Below, one piece after another: positions 1 to 9,183 of a stretch of DNA of 64,000 nt (positions within the stretch are counted from its first letter, which is position 1; every line of letters starts with the position of its first letter). The translations under genes were made by a program, and so were the position numbers. Source of the stretch: Leucothrix arctica (GTDB lineage Bacteria > Pseudomonadota > Gammaproteobacteria > Thiotrichales > Thiotrichaceae); contig NZ_QGKL01000021.1 in the NCBI RefSeq assembly GCF_003172895.1, forward strand, positions 1-64,000. The letters are read 5' to 3'. The notes beneath the pieces are model-generated. The model saw nothing but the letters and a program-made list of their open reading frames with translations. It was not told the DNA's origin and searched no databases.

Positions 1-1053
<1,053 letters not shown>

Positions 1054-1184
1054 AATTTGTTCACAACATAAATGCTGTGTAAATCAGGTCGAAGCGTTTA
1101 AAACTAACTATATACGTATAATCAAAAATTTAACGTTTTGTTAGGTTCTTTGCTTCTTGCAGTATTTTTTGCAAGCTACAAATT

Positions 1185-1221
1185 CCCACACAAGTTATTT
1201 GGTCTATATTGTTAATGTAGC
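1185..1221 (-). promoter_or_regulatory. rRNA leader with boxA-like antitermination element
   Basis: On the minus strand 1221-1209 reads GCTACATTAACAA, close to the enterobacterial rrn boxA (GCTCTTTAACAA). It is followed at 1193-1185 by TTGTGTGGG, which also follows boxA in the E. coli rrn leader. Order and spacing relative to the promoters and the 16S start match an rrn antitermination leader. The centre of boxA differs from the E. coli consensus, so Nus-factor binding is inferred. Confidence 0.6.
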
Positions 1222-1252
1222 GCCTGCGATCTCTACCGCAGGAAGGAGGCGA

Positions 1253-1280
1253 ATTATATATAAGCCTCAGATCTTGTCAA
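1253..1280 (-). promoter_or_regulatory. rrn promoter P2 (proximal sigma70)
   Basis: On the minus strand TTGACA (complement of 1275-1280) and TATAAT (complement of 1253-1258) are both perfect sigma70 hexamers, 16 bp apart. The bases after the -10 are GC-rich (TCGCCTCC), as expected for an rRNA-type discriminator. Confidence 0.85.
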
Positions 1281-1431
1281 CGTTTTTTTGAACTTTAATT
1301 CGATTAAACACTCAACCGAACCGAACAACAAAACACCGACCTAATACTGATGATCAATCGAGGAAAAACCAAGATCTTTCAATCACTTAAGATGCAGTTC
1401 AACTGAACAACTTCCGTCTCAAGAGCGGCGC

Positions 1432-1459
1432 ATTATAGACAGATCTGAGCACCCGTCAA
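1432..1459 (-). promoter_or_regulatory. rrn promoter P1 (distal sigma70, stringent-type discriminator)
   Basis: On the minus strand TTGACG (complement of 1454-1459) and TATAAT (complement of 1432-1437) are 16 bp apart, followed at once by GCGCCGC, the GC-rich discriminator typical of ppGpp/DksA-sensitive rRNA promoters. The DNA above the -35 (1462-1500) is A/T-rich and can serve as an UP element. It lies 179 bp upstream of P2, so the operon has a tandem promoter pair. Confidence 0.85.
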
Positions 1460-1460
1460 C

Positions 1461-1951
1461 ACCTTAATCACGCTTTTATTGAATTAAACTCAACTGGCTT
1501 GAAGTTGTACTTTTTATTGCTATAAATCACTTATTATACTCAACTAACGAACAACCTATACTGTAATTCGTTATTACCTAATAAGCTTACTCAATACGCC
1601 TTAACACTAGTACATAGCTAAAGCATATAATTCTAAAGTACCTAGCACTCTATATGTATTCATCTATCAGCTACGTGACTTACTGTAACCCCCACAACTA
1701 ATACATATACAGCAATGTGCCAACGCCCTGTATGTATGTGGCTTTTTCATGTTACATACTTAGGTAGCCACAAAAGGCTACTACCAGATATCTATAAACA
1801 TCCTTATCTAACCACAGCAAGTTATCCAGCGAGACCTAACCATAGAATACGTAACATCTATAAATAACTAGGTGATAGCAATACTAACTTTCAACGCTTA
1901 CTCTTAATTTAAACTAGCGTGGCTAACCTATGACAAGTACTAACTTTTAGA
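1461..1951. other. Intergenic region without recognised gene
   Basis: About 490 AT-rich bases upstream of the rRNA promoters. No tRNA and no convincing reading frame was seen. A 6-bp stem GTAGCC/GGCTAC (1764-1769 with 1776-1781, loop ACAAAA) and a looser ATACAG/CTGTAT dyad near 1700-1740 are the only structures noticed. Neither has a terminator-like T tract. Confidence 0.5.
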
Positions 1952-2380
1952 TTATGGCTTACAGCTTTCCTCTTCCACCTCAATACTACAACCGTCCGTT
2001 GCTCGTAATGTAATATCATCTATATCACCCATCTCATGAAATCCAGCATCATCCATATCATCATAGTTTGGGCAGCTATCTTGCTTTATCACGAGCGGGT
2101 CAGCAGGGCCTGTCCAACCTTCGGGCTTTTCGATAACCAATCGCTCGAAAACAGCAGTACAACCTTCACCATAAAAAACGGTGTGCGAGACCAGGTCTAT
2201 AGCCTGTAACCCTGACATAACTGCAGGGTTACCTTGTATGTAACGCAGCATTGTATTGAGATCATCTGAATTTTGGTGCTGAGGGGGTAATGCGGCTTGT
2301 GATAGAGAACTGCAGGACAATACTGCAATCGCTAACCATTTAGCCTTCTTACTAACCATCAAACCTTTTGTAGGTTGCAT
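1952..2380 (-). CDS. Small secreted protein of unknown function
   Basis: A 142-residue protein with an N-terminal signal peptide (basic MVSKK-type start, hydrophobic stretch, SLSQA cleavage-like site) and four cysteines in the mature part, compatible with two disulfides in the periplasm. I chose the ATG at 2380 because AAGGAG lies 8 nt before it. An ATG at 2401 overlaps that Shine-Dalgarno, and an ATG at 2359 has a weaker AAAAGG. The C-terminal half is acidic and ends in a short cysteine-containing tail. I do not recognise the family. It stands alone between the rRNA promoters and a divergent HNH gene, so context gives no function. Confidence 0.6.
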   Translation of the reverse strand: MQPTKGLMVSKKAKWLAIAVLSCSSLSQAALPPQHQNSDDLNTMLRYIQGNPAVMSGLQAIDLVSHTVFYGEGCTAVFERLVIEKPEGWTGPADPLVIKQDSCPNYDDMDDAGFHEMGDIDDITLRATDGCSIEVEEESCKP

Positions 2381-2549
2381 ATAGCAAACTCCTTTTGCCA
2401 ACTAGCGTGTATTACTTAAGATTTAAAATTGTACCCGCTGTTATATCAACATTTCTTTTCAGTTACATGATAAATAAGTATCTTAGCGCTATTTAATTAG
2501 GATATACCACTCACGGTGTGACTTAGGGCTCTAATATTTAAAGGTAACT

Positions 2550-3284
2550 GTGCGATTTATTGACAAGCAAATAGTATGTAAGCCTCTGCAAAGACGACGA
2601 CATAACCCACCACAAACAGACACTGATGCAAAAAAAGCATGGCGCCGTTTTAATAAGCAGGCAATCCGTAAAACCTGCTACAAACAGCAATTCGGGTTAT
2701 GTGCATACACCGAGCTTTCTTTAGATGACGAACAGCTAGGCTGTCACTTAGAACATATCGCCCCTCGCAGCCGATATCCTGAACGTACTTTTGAATCCAC
2801 CAATATCATTTTAGCGTCAATGGATGAGTGCTATTCAGGTCAACTAGAAACACATGAGCAGTTTGGTGGACACTTTAAAAGTGCACTCTATGGCGATGAT
2901 TGGTTTATTGGACCTTTCGATCCGCGCTGTGAGTTATTTTTCCAATACTGCGCGACGACAGGTCGAGTCTTTGCTAACGACAAGATAGACATAAACGATC
3001 AAGCAAACACGGCTAGAACGATTGAAGTACTCAACTTGAATTGTGACTACCTTATCACCAAACGTCGAGACCACTTGCGGGCTTTAACTGAAGCTATTAA
3101 CTCATTGATGAGTAGAGGGTCGCAAAACTTTAATACAGAAGAAACTAATTTCGAATCACTAAGGAGAGTGACGCTAGAGAAAGTAGGGAAGTCGCTACCT
3201 GTCTTTTACAGTGCAAAGAAGCAGCTGTTCGATAAATATAAGAAAGACGGCTTTTCAAAAAACCACCCGCCACTAAATACATAG
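2550..3284 (+). CDS. Orphan HNH-type protein (TIGR02646 / PtuB-like family)
   Basis: The 244-residue protein resembles the HNH nuclease family TIGR02646, known from retron effectors and from PtuB of the Septu defence system. The HNH core is visible as LCAYTE (residues 50-55) and HLEHIAPRS (66-74), followed by the TNI(I)LASMDEC segment (84-94) and a GPFDPRCE segment typical of this family. The family usually has CAYCE at the first motif; here the second Cys of the zinc pair is Thr, so zinc binding may differ. The start is GTG at 2550 with AAGG 5 nt upstream. No ATPase (PtuA), reverse transcriptase or msr/msd-like element lies beside it, so it is either a stand-alone nuclease or a relic of a defence system. 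Function as an active nuclease is inferred. Confidence 0.65.
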   Translation: MRFIDKQIVCKPLQRRRHNPPQTDTDAKKAWRRFNKQAIRKTCYKQQFGLCAYTELSLDDEQLGCHLEHIAPRSRYPERTFESTNIILASMDECYSGQLETHEQFGGHFKSALYGDDWFIGPFDPRCELFFQYCATTGRVFANDKIDINDQANTARTIEVLNLNCDYLITKRRDHLRALTEAINSLMSRGSQNFNTEETNFESLRRVTLEKVGKSLPVFYSAKKQLFDKYKKDGFSKNHPPLNT

Positions 3285-3291
3285 TGGCGGG
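3266..3291. terminator. Hairpin overlapping the HNH stop codon, likely convergent terminator
   Basis: A perfect 10-bp stem: CCCGCCACTA (3266-3275) pairs with TAGTGGCGGG (3282-3291) around an AATACA loop. The TAG stop of the plus-strand HNH gene (3282-3284) is inside the 3' arm. On the minus strand the stem is followed by a T run (complement of 3257-3262), so it best fits a terminator for transcripts arriving from the RIO1 kinase. On the plus strand the T tract is weak. Confidence 0.6.
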
Positions 3292-3645
3292 TCGATTAAA
3301 AACGTGCCAAAGCTAAGATCATGGGCAAATGATAATAGACCAAGGTGGTTCACGCTAAAAAGTTCACACTAGCAATAACGCTATATAGTAAACCTCAGGG
3401 CATCACAGTTATTTTATTTATTGTGTGATTTTGTACCGTTGGTAAACATTGTCACTATTGTTGGATAGTGATTTAATTGTCGTCACAAACTTATTTATAC
3501 CAACCACTGACTGAACAATAAATGAACAAAAACTAACCTAGCTTCAACGGTAGCAAACACAAAAAACTAAGTGTTTGATTCATCTATAATATCTTTATAT
3601 TGTCACATCAAATATTTTACAAAAAACTTTAAGCTAGCATAAACA
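3292..3645. other. Convergent intergenic region
   Basis: About 350 AT-rich bases between the convergent HNH and RIO1 genes. A 7-bp stem TCACTAT/ATAGTGA (3452-3458 with 3465-3471) followed by TTTAATTGT is a weak candidate terminator. Nothing else recognisable. Confidence 0.4.
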
Positions 3646-4500
3646 CTATTCTTCATTTGCTATTGCTATACGCTCCAAACGTTCTTCCTCTTCTCTCGCT
3701 GCTTCTTGAATCTGGAGAACAACATCATCAACATCTGCGGCTTCTTCGTTAGCTTCAAACTCACCCGTTAGAATAGTATCTGGTCGTAGCTCACCGTCTT
3801 CATACAGTTTCCAGATCTCTTCTCCGAAAAAAGTATCCAGCAAATCAGGACAGAACTGTCCGAAGTAATTAGTCATGTTTTCTACATCACGCAACAACAT
3901 AGACTTTGCATTGTTATTCGCTGATGCATCTACTGCTTGAGGAAGATCAATAATGACGGGGCCATACTCATCAAGAAGTACATTAAATTCAGACAAATCA
4001 CCATGTACCAAACCCGCACAGAGCATTCTAACCACGTCTTGCATGATAAATGCATGGTTATGAATGGCTTCATCTTCAGTCATAGTAACGTCGCCTAAAC
4101 GAGGTGCAACACCACCTTCAGCATTTGTCACTAACTCCATAAGCAATACACCGTCTAAACAGCCGTACGGCTCAGGAACACGCACATTAGCATCCGCTAG
4201 GCGATACAAGGCATCGACTTCAGCATTTTGCCAAATCTGCTCTTGCTCCTTACGACCAAACTTAGACCCTTTTTCCATAGCACGGGCACGACGAGAGTTA
4301 CGTACTTTGCGTCCTTCGGTATATTGAGCAGCCTTTTTAAAACTTCGCTTTGCCGCCTCTTTATATACTTTGGCACAACGAAGCTCTTCACCACTACGCA
4401 CGACGTAAACGTCAGCCTCTTTACCACTCATTAACCGACTTACAACTTCATCTACCAAGCCATCTTCAACGAGTGGTTGTATTCTCTTAGGAATTTTCAT
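3646..4500 (-). CDS. RIO1-family serine/threonine protein kinase (PA4780 type)
   Basis: A 284-residue cytoplasmic atypical kinase. The RIO signature is visible: nucleotide loop GKEADVY (26-32), ATP-anchoring Lys in CAKVYK (Lys44), catalytic loop LVHGDLSEFNVLL (164-176, with Asp168 and Asn173) and the metal-binding Asp in IIDLPQAVD (Asp185). A highly basic stretch (45-85) separates the first two motifs, as in RIO1. The C-terminal 40 residues are Glu-rich. Archaeal and eukaryotic RIO1 acts in small-subunit maturation; the bacterial role is not established. It is the last of three minus-strand genes, but a gap of nearly 190 bp to the flippase argues against tight coupling. Confidence 0.9.
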   Translation of the reverse strand: MKIPKRIQPLVEDGLVDEVVSRLMSGKEADVYVVRSGEELRCAKVYKEAAKRSFKKAAQYTEGRKVRNSRRARAMEKGSKFGRKEQEQIWQNAEVDALYRLADANVRVPEPYGCLDGVLLMELVTNAEGGVAPRLGDVTMTEDEAIHNHAFIMQDVVRMLCAGLVHGDLSEFNVLLDEYGPVIIDLPQAVDASANNNAKSMLLRDVENMTNYFGQFCPDLLDTFFGEEIWKLYEDGELRPDTILTGEFEANEEAADVDDVVLQIQEAAREEEERLERIAIANEE

Positions 4501-4685
4501 CGCGTCTTTTTACCTTATTTGTTGCGATGATGGAATACTTTCTAAACATTTTATAATTTTCTCTCCCCTTCATCAGACTTTATGAAAGACAACTTAAAAA
4601 CCATTGTTACCCATATCTACCGCAGCCTATTTATACTTAAAGCATACTAACAAGAGTACTGCGGGAAGCTACCTGTAGTCAAAAC

Positions 4686-6101
4686 CTATCCCTTTAAACG
4701 CTTAGCGACTAGGTTTTTAATATTTCCCGTATTTAGAAGATAACTAACAACAAGGAAAATACCAAGGCCCGATATTATTTGGAGCAGTAACCACGACCAT
4801 CCACGATGATCTTTCAGATAGTACAAGCATACTCCCATTAACACTGCCGCGAGGATAACTTTACTCACCTCTTTAACTGGAAATGGAATTGGAAATACGC
4901 GCCGACCAAATATAAAACCAAGACTGACACTCACCATAAACGACAGTAACGTCGCAATAGCTGCACCTTGCATACCCATTTTAGGGATCAACCAGTAATT
5001 CAGTAGCAGATTTAATACCGCAACCACACCCGCAATCTTAAATATCCCCATATTATTATTGCCCAGCTGAAAAGGTAGATGCGTATAGAAGGCACCCGCT
5101 CCCATAAAGAAAATGGCGCAGGACACCCAAGGTAGTAATAACGTGACTGACTCTCGATACGCATCCCCAATGACCAAGTCGATAATGTTTGGGCCGACCA
5201 ATGACAGACCGACAACCGCAGGAATTGATACACCAAATAGCAAGACTGCATATGTTTTAAAGTACGCCAAGGCAGCCTCTTTGCCTTTTGTATCAAGTAG
5301 CTTAACAATCATAGGATATGCAGCTAAATTAACCGCATTCATGATCATCAATATCGAGTTACCTGCAAGGTCATAACCCACCGCATACTTACCCGCCTCT
5401 GCCTCACCTGATAGCCACGCCAGCATGTAACGGTCTGACACATTCGTCACTTGATCCAATAAAAAGGAAGCCGCTAAAGGCATGCCATAAATAACTAACT
5501 GCTGTGTTAACTCTGGTGAGAAAAGGGCAGGATTGTAACGAAGCCATATTTTAGTTGTTTGCACCATTGAGGGTATGAGCATACCGATCCCAACACCGAG
5601 CAATACTCCAAACGGCCCCCAACCTAAATAGGCAAATAATGCCCCAAAGAATAGTGCCAAAATGGAATAGCTAATAATCATCACTGCATAGCTAGTCGGC
5701 TCCATTTGGGCTGACTTAAGCATCAAACCAAAACGATGAGACACAAAGCCCACTAACAGCATTAACCCTGCCAGCACATAACGAATATTGTCTGACTCAA
5801 CAGTGAAGGTGATGATCACCACCAATAAAATAACAGGCAATGACAGGCAGCGGTACAACATACCCATGGTTGAGATAAACGTATCTTCCGAGTATTTCCC
5901 TCCCGGCCAAAAGCGCACCATGCCGACGGGTAACCAATTAAATAAAGTGGCATTCAGAAACATCGCAGCGGCAAAAATGAGGGTATAAACACCATACTGC
6001 TCGGGCGTCAGTAAGTGTGTGTACACAGAGAGTGCAGTAAACGCTAGTAAACCAGGGATGATTTTAGCGAGCATGTAGATACCGCTACTTTTAAGTAACA
6101 T
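4686..6101 (-). CDS. Polysaccharide flippase (MATE/MVF-type, Wzx-like)
   Basis: A 471-residue integral membrane protein with about 12 to 14 hydrophobic helices from the N-terminus (IYMLAKIIPGLLAFTALSVY) to the C-terminal pair. The PEQYGVYTL segment near residues 33-41 is typical of the oligosaccharide flippase/lipopolysaccharide exporter family. Such proteins move undecaprenyl-linked glycans across the inner membrane. The upstream gene on the same strand (6211-7032) is a sulfotransferase 109 bp away, so the pair may handle a sulfated glycan. No glycosyltransferase is present in the window, so the substrate cannot be named. Confidence 0.8.
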   Translation of the reverse strand: MLLKSSGIYMLAKIIPGLLAFTALSVYTHLLTPEQYGVYTLIFAAAMFLNATLFNWLPVGMVRFWPGGKYSEDTFISTMGMLYRCLSLPVILLVVIITFTVESDNIRYVLAGLMLLVGFVSHRFGLMLKSAQMEPTSYAVMIISYSILALFFGALFAYLGWGPFGVLLGVGIGMLIPSMVQTTKIWLRYNPALFSPELTQQLVIYGMPLAASFLLDQVTNVSDRYMLAWLSGEAEAGKYAVGYDLAGNSILMIMNAVNLAAYPMIVKLLDTKGKEAALAYFKTYAVLLFGVSIPAVVGLSLVGPNIIDLVIGDAYRESVTLLLPWVSCAIFFMGAGAFYTHLPFQLGNNNMGIFKIAGVVAVLNLLLNYWLIPKMGMQGAAIATLLSFMVSVSLGFIFGRRVFPIPFPVKEVSKVILAAVLMGVCLYYLKDHRGWSWLLLQIISGLGIFLVVSYLLNTGNIKNLVAKRLKG

Positions 6102-6210
6102 AGCTTGTTTTATCTCAACTATTTAAGGACGACAGCCAACCATATCCACAAGCATCCATATGTCGCTATAGGTAGCGCTGTAATGGCTGTGTACACCAGA
6201 TAGAGGGATA

Positions 6211-7032
6211 CTAACTTGTTACCTTGAAACGCTCGTTATACCACTTAGTACTGTCCGCAAGGTGAACCTTAGCTTTTTGGATATCTTCTTCAGAAATAGT
6301 CGGTACTTTCCCTTCTTTGAAGAAGAACTTTTTAATACCCAACCCCTTAAGAGTGTCGATAACGCCAGACAAGCCGTTTTTAACTAAAAAGCGTGTCACC
6401 ATGTAAGCACAACGCATAAGTAATGGGTTTCTGCTTGTACTAGTACCCGCAGAGTTCACCTTATGATCAAACTCATAGGTACTACTAAATGGCACACCAA
6501 TAACATCACATGTTTTTTTCATGAACGATCGAGGGTCTTGCTTTAACTCGCTGTAGTCTAGAAAAAACACATTCTCTTCGCCAAAAGCTTCAACCCACTG
6601 ATCAACATATTCATCATACTGACTGCCTTGAATAATGCGCGGGTGTTCTGCAAGTAAGTCACTAAAGCCGGTGTAACGATAGCCGTGTCTAATATGATGT
6701 TTCACGTGCGAACTGAAGCGTTCAATAGGATCACGCAAGGTCATGATGATTTTTACGTTTGGATTATCTTTCTTGATGCGCATCATCGCGACATCACGAA
6801 TCATATATGACGGAGCCACATCAATAGTGACTTGGTGCTCAGTACTTACAGGAAAGTGCCTTAAGTACCAATCTTTACCTTTTTCATAATAGTCATCGTA
6901 ATAAAAAAGCTCTTTGACCGGCTCACTCGTTGCTACATTTGGGTGATGCAAAAAGTAGTCATAGATATAGCTCGTGGCCGTCTTTAAAGGACCAATAAAA
7001 ATAACATCGGGGAATCTTGCTTCATTATCCAT
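6211..7032 (-). CDS. PAPS-dependent sulfotransferase family protein
   Basis: A 273-residue protein with the cytosolic sulfotransferase fold signatures: the 5'-phosphosulfate loop IGPLKTATSYIYDYF (13-27, Lys17), and the 3'-phosphate motif TLRDPIERFSSHVK (98-111, Arg100 and Ser107). No signal peptide or membrane helix, so sulfation would be cytoplasmic, before export. The likely acceptor is a glycan, inferred from the flippase directly downstream. Upstream lies a decayed purU, so the unit begins here. Confidence 0.85.
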   Translation of the reverse strand: MDNEARFPDVIFIGPLKTATSYIYDYFLHHPNVATSEPVKELFYYDDYYEKGKDWYLRHFPVSTEHQVTIDVAPSYMIRDVAMMRIKKDNPNVKIIMTLRDPIERFSSHVKHHIRHGYRYTGFSDLLAEHPRIIQGSQYDEYVDQWVEAFGEENVFFLDYSELKQDPRSFMKKTCDVIGVPFSSTYEFDHKVNSAGTSTSRNPLLMRCAYMVTRFLVKNGLSGVIDTLKGLGIKKFFFKEGKVPTISEEDIQKAKVHLADSTKWYNERFKVTS

Positions 7033-7142
7033 TTCTCTGACCCTTTAAATAGTAACCGACTAGGTTTACTTACAGGGTCATCTTTAAACTTTAGTGTGTG
7101 CTCAATATGAACTGAGTATGGAGATAATGTGGAGACTGAGCG

Positions 7143-7526
7143 TTAGCTAAAAATCACGGTTTTATTACCATCTAAAAACACACGATGTTCAGCATATAGC
7201 TTTACTGCTTTTGCAAATGCCACCGTCTCTGTATCTCGTCAGATCGCCGTTAACTCTTTTGGCTCATAGGTATTGTCAACACTTTGAACTGACTGATAGA
7301 TAATTGGACCTTCATCAAAGCTTCTTCTTGCTCAGGCTTATTCTCTTCATTAACGGGCAAATAGATAAAACGTATATCTTATCGCTCCGCCATAGGACGT
7401 AGGGTCAAATGGTTAGACACAATCGCTGTAATCTCTATCGCTAACTCACTAATCTAACAACCTCGACTAGCCAAATAAGTAGCGACACCCGCTACAACAC
7501 CATTAACCGCGGGAGAGTTATATTTC
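7143..7526 (-). pseudogene. purU: Decayed formyltetrahydrofolate deformylase (purU)
   Basis: Minus-strand translation gives ordered fragments of PurU. Near 7440-7526 there is CPA-like NSPAVNGVVAGVATYLASRG followed by a stop. Near 7345-7420 there is TAIVSNHLTLRPMAERYDI then FIYLPVNEENKPEQEE. A deletion then joins to FDEGPIIYQSVQSVD (about 7275-7320), an in-frame TGA at 7239-7241 where PurU has the Gly of GRD, and finally RDTETVAFAKAV and RVFLDGNKTVIFS ending at TAA 7143-7145. Only about 125 of the usual 280 codons remain. Intact PurU makes formate from 10-formyl-THF for PurT. Frame breaks and deletions leave no functional product. Confidence 0.85.
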
Positions 7527-7855
7527 AAAACAAAGAATGGGCTTTTCAACTTACGCATAACAATCATCAGTTAATGTAAAAATACTATGTTAAACATTTA
7601 TACAAAATGGGATAGGGGGTTTCTTCTGAAATAGTAATTTGGTCTTATTTATAGGCGTTGGTCGGATAGTTACCCTATATAAACTAAAGTTCATCTTTAA
7701 ATACTTGTCCTCTATGCTATCTACCGTATATTCTAAAACTATCTCTTATGTTAAATATTGCCTAAGGAGGTGCCCCACCCAAAAAAGTTACAGCTGCTAT
7801 TGCTCGACAAATAATAAATAGTAAAAAAGCCGGCTCAACATACTAGGGGAATAAA
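7527..7855. other. Intergenic region upstream of the NYN-LOTUS gene
   Basis: About 330 bases. It includes a perfect TAAGGAGGTG (7762-7771) that is not followed by a usable start, next to a short GGTG/CACC dyad. A 60-codon frame at 7639-7821 has no Shine-Dalgarno and no recognisable protein features. No promoter could be assigned with confidence. Confidence 0.4.
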
Positions 7856-9088
7856 ATGAATATTTCAAAAATTGCGATTTTTGTAGATGTAGAAAACTTG
7901 ACCCATTGGGTTAAAAACAGCGGACCTGATGATCTCTTAGATGAATTAAAATCCAAGGGCTCAACGATTGTGCGCAAAGCGTACGGTAACTGGTCACAAC
8001 CAAGTATTAGTTCATTGCAGGTCAGCCTCGACCGTTTAGGCTTTGACCTTGTTCACAGTTTTCACCCAGTCAGTGGTAAAAACTCTGCCGATATACAATT
8101 AACAATTGATGTCATCGAGTGTGCGCTGAGTAGACCTGACATTGACTGCTTCATACTCGCAACGGGCGACTCTGACTTCTCATCGTTATTCCGTAAGCTA
8201 CGCAGTATGGGAAAAAATATAATCGGTGTCGGACCTAAATCACCATTAAGCAAAAGTGTCGCGTCCTCTTGCTCACGCTATATTTTTACAGACACGCCTG
8301 TACGCTCCAACCGCTTAACCAGCAGTGGTTATAACAAAGCCTCTGCACTAGCGCGCAATACACTCCGTAGCTTAAATGGTTATGCCGGATGTGCTGAACT
8401 TAAAAAACGCATGTTAGAGGTCGATCCGACCTTTGATGAAAAAAAACATGGCTTCACAACGTTTCGTAAGTTTCTTGAGCGCATCTCAGCCATCAAAATA
8501 ACACCAGTGACTGGCAGTAGTGACGTCATGGCTTATATCGAGATCAAAGCCACGCCAGCAAAATCGAACGCTACTCAGGTTGACAGCAATACACCGGTAG
8601 TTAGACAGCAGTTACTAGAGAATAAAGAGTCTACGCTTGATATGTATAAGCGCTTTTTGCGCTCACATGAATGGCAAGTCGTCCCTAAGCACCAACTTAT
8701 CCGTGCTTACCATTTGGTTTCAACAATGGAGCCGATGACTCGCTCAGATATTGAATATCAAGTCGCCAATGACTTAGTGCGTGAGTTAGATATCAATACT
8801 GTTCGCCAGTGTATTAATATTTTTGTAAAGTCTGGCCTACTCGATCTAACACTGGAAATAGATGAAGCGGGTAATGACCATAAGTTATTAAGCCTAGAAA
8901 AAAATGTTAACTACCTAAAGGATGTGGATTTTTCTATGCTGACTCGCTTACTGCAATCTATTGAGGATAAACAACAGGAAGTGGATGAGGCTGTTATCGC
9001 CCAATCTTTGTACAACAATTACTCAGATGAAGTACTCAGTAGTTTAATTGCCGATGCACGCACTAGTTTGTCGTTATTACGCGGTTAA
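7856..9088 (+). CDS. NYN-domain nuclease with LOTUS/OST-HTH domain
   Basis: A 410-residue cytoplasmic protein. Residues 5-147 form a NYN (PIN-like) RNase domain: IFVDVEN (8-14, Asp11), KNSADIQL (75-82, Asp79), ILATGDSDF (100-108, Asp105 and Asp107), and an IGVGPKSP segment. Residues about 163-230 match a LOTUS/OST-HTH domain ([12 protein letters not shown]... through [11 protein letters not shown]), an RNA- or protein-binding winged helix. The remaining 180 residues contain a helical domain I do not recognise (around 255-410). AGGGGA precedes the ATG at suitable spacing. The next gene, 95 bp downstream on the same strand, is the DEAD-box helicase dbpA. RNA cleavage is inferred from the conserved acidic residues. 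Confidence 0.88.
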   Translation: MNISKIAIFVDVENLTHWVKNSGPDDLLDELKSKGSTIVRKAYGNWSQPSISSLQVSLDRLGFDLVHSFHPVSGKNSADIQLTIDVIECALSRPDIDCFILATGDSDFSSLFRKLRSMGKNIIGVGPKSPLSKSVASSCSRYIFTDTPVRSNRLTSSGYNKASALARNTLRSLNGYAGCAELKKRMLEVDPTFDEKKHGFTTFRKFLERISAIKITPVTGSSDVMAYIEIKATPAKSNATQVDSNTPVVRQQLLENKESTLDMYKRFLRSHEWQVVPKHQLIRAYHLVSTMEPMTRSDIEYQVANDLVRELDINTVRQCINIFVKSGLLDLTLEIDEAGNDHKLLSLEKNVNYLKDVDFSMLTRLLQSIEDKQQEVDEAVIAQSLYNNYSDEVLSSLIADARTSLSLLRG

Positions 9089-9132
9089 TTAAGAACATTT
9101 TTCATCTCTAGTTATTAGTAAAATAATGTAGA

Positions 9133-9175
9133 CTAGGTGGCCGGAGTCGTGAGACTCCTCCCCACCAACCTAGGA
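9133..9175 (+). promoter_or_regulatory. Structured dbpA leader sequestering the Shine-Dalgarno
   Basis: Just before the GTG start the leader can form a nested hairpin. The inner stem GGAGTC (9143-9148) with GACTCC (9153-9158) is closed by the GNRA-type loop GTGA. The outer stem CTAGGTGG (9133-9140) pairs with CCACC (9162-9166) and/or CCTAG (9169-9173). The only Shine-Dalgarno-like sequence, TAGGA (9171-9175), overlaps the 3' arm. Control of translation by opening this structure is inferred. Confidence 0.6.
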
Positions 9176-9183
9176 TACGCCCC

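Noticed and set aside
2550-3284. Retron or complete Septu system
   Set aside because: No reverse transcriptase, msr/msd-like structure or PtuA ATPase is near the HNH gene.
7762-7771. Perfect TAAGGAGGTG as a ribosome binding site or 16S 3'-end fragment
   Set aside because: No start codon at usable spacing on the plus strand, and no further 16S-like sequence around it.
7639-7821. 60-codon plus-strand frame before the NYN-LOTUS gene
   Set aside because: No Shine-Dalgarno, no recognisable features, in a region that also holds pseudogene debris.
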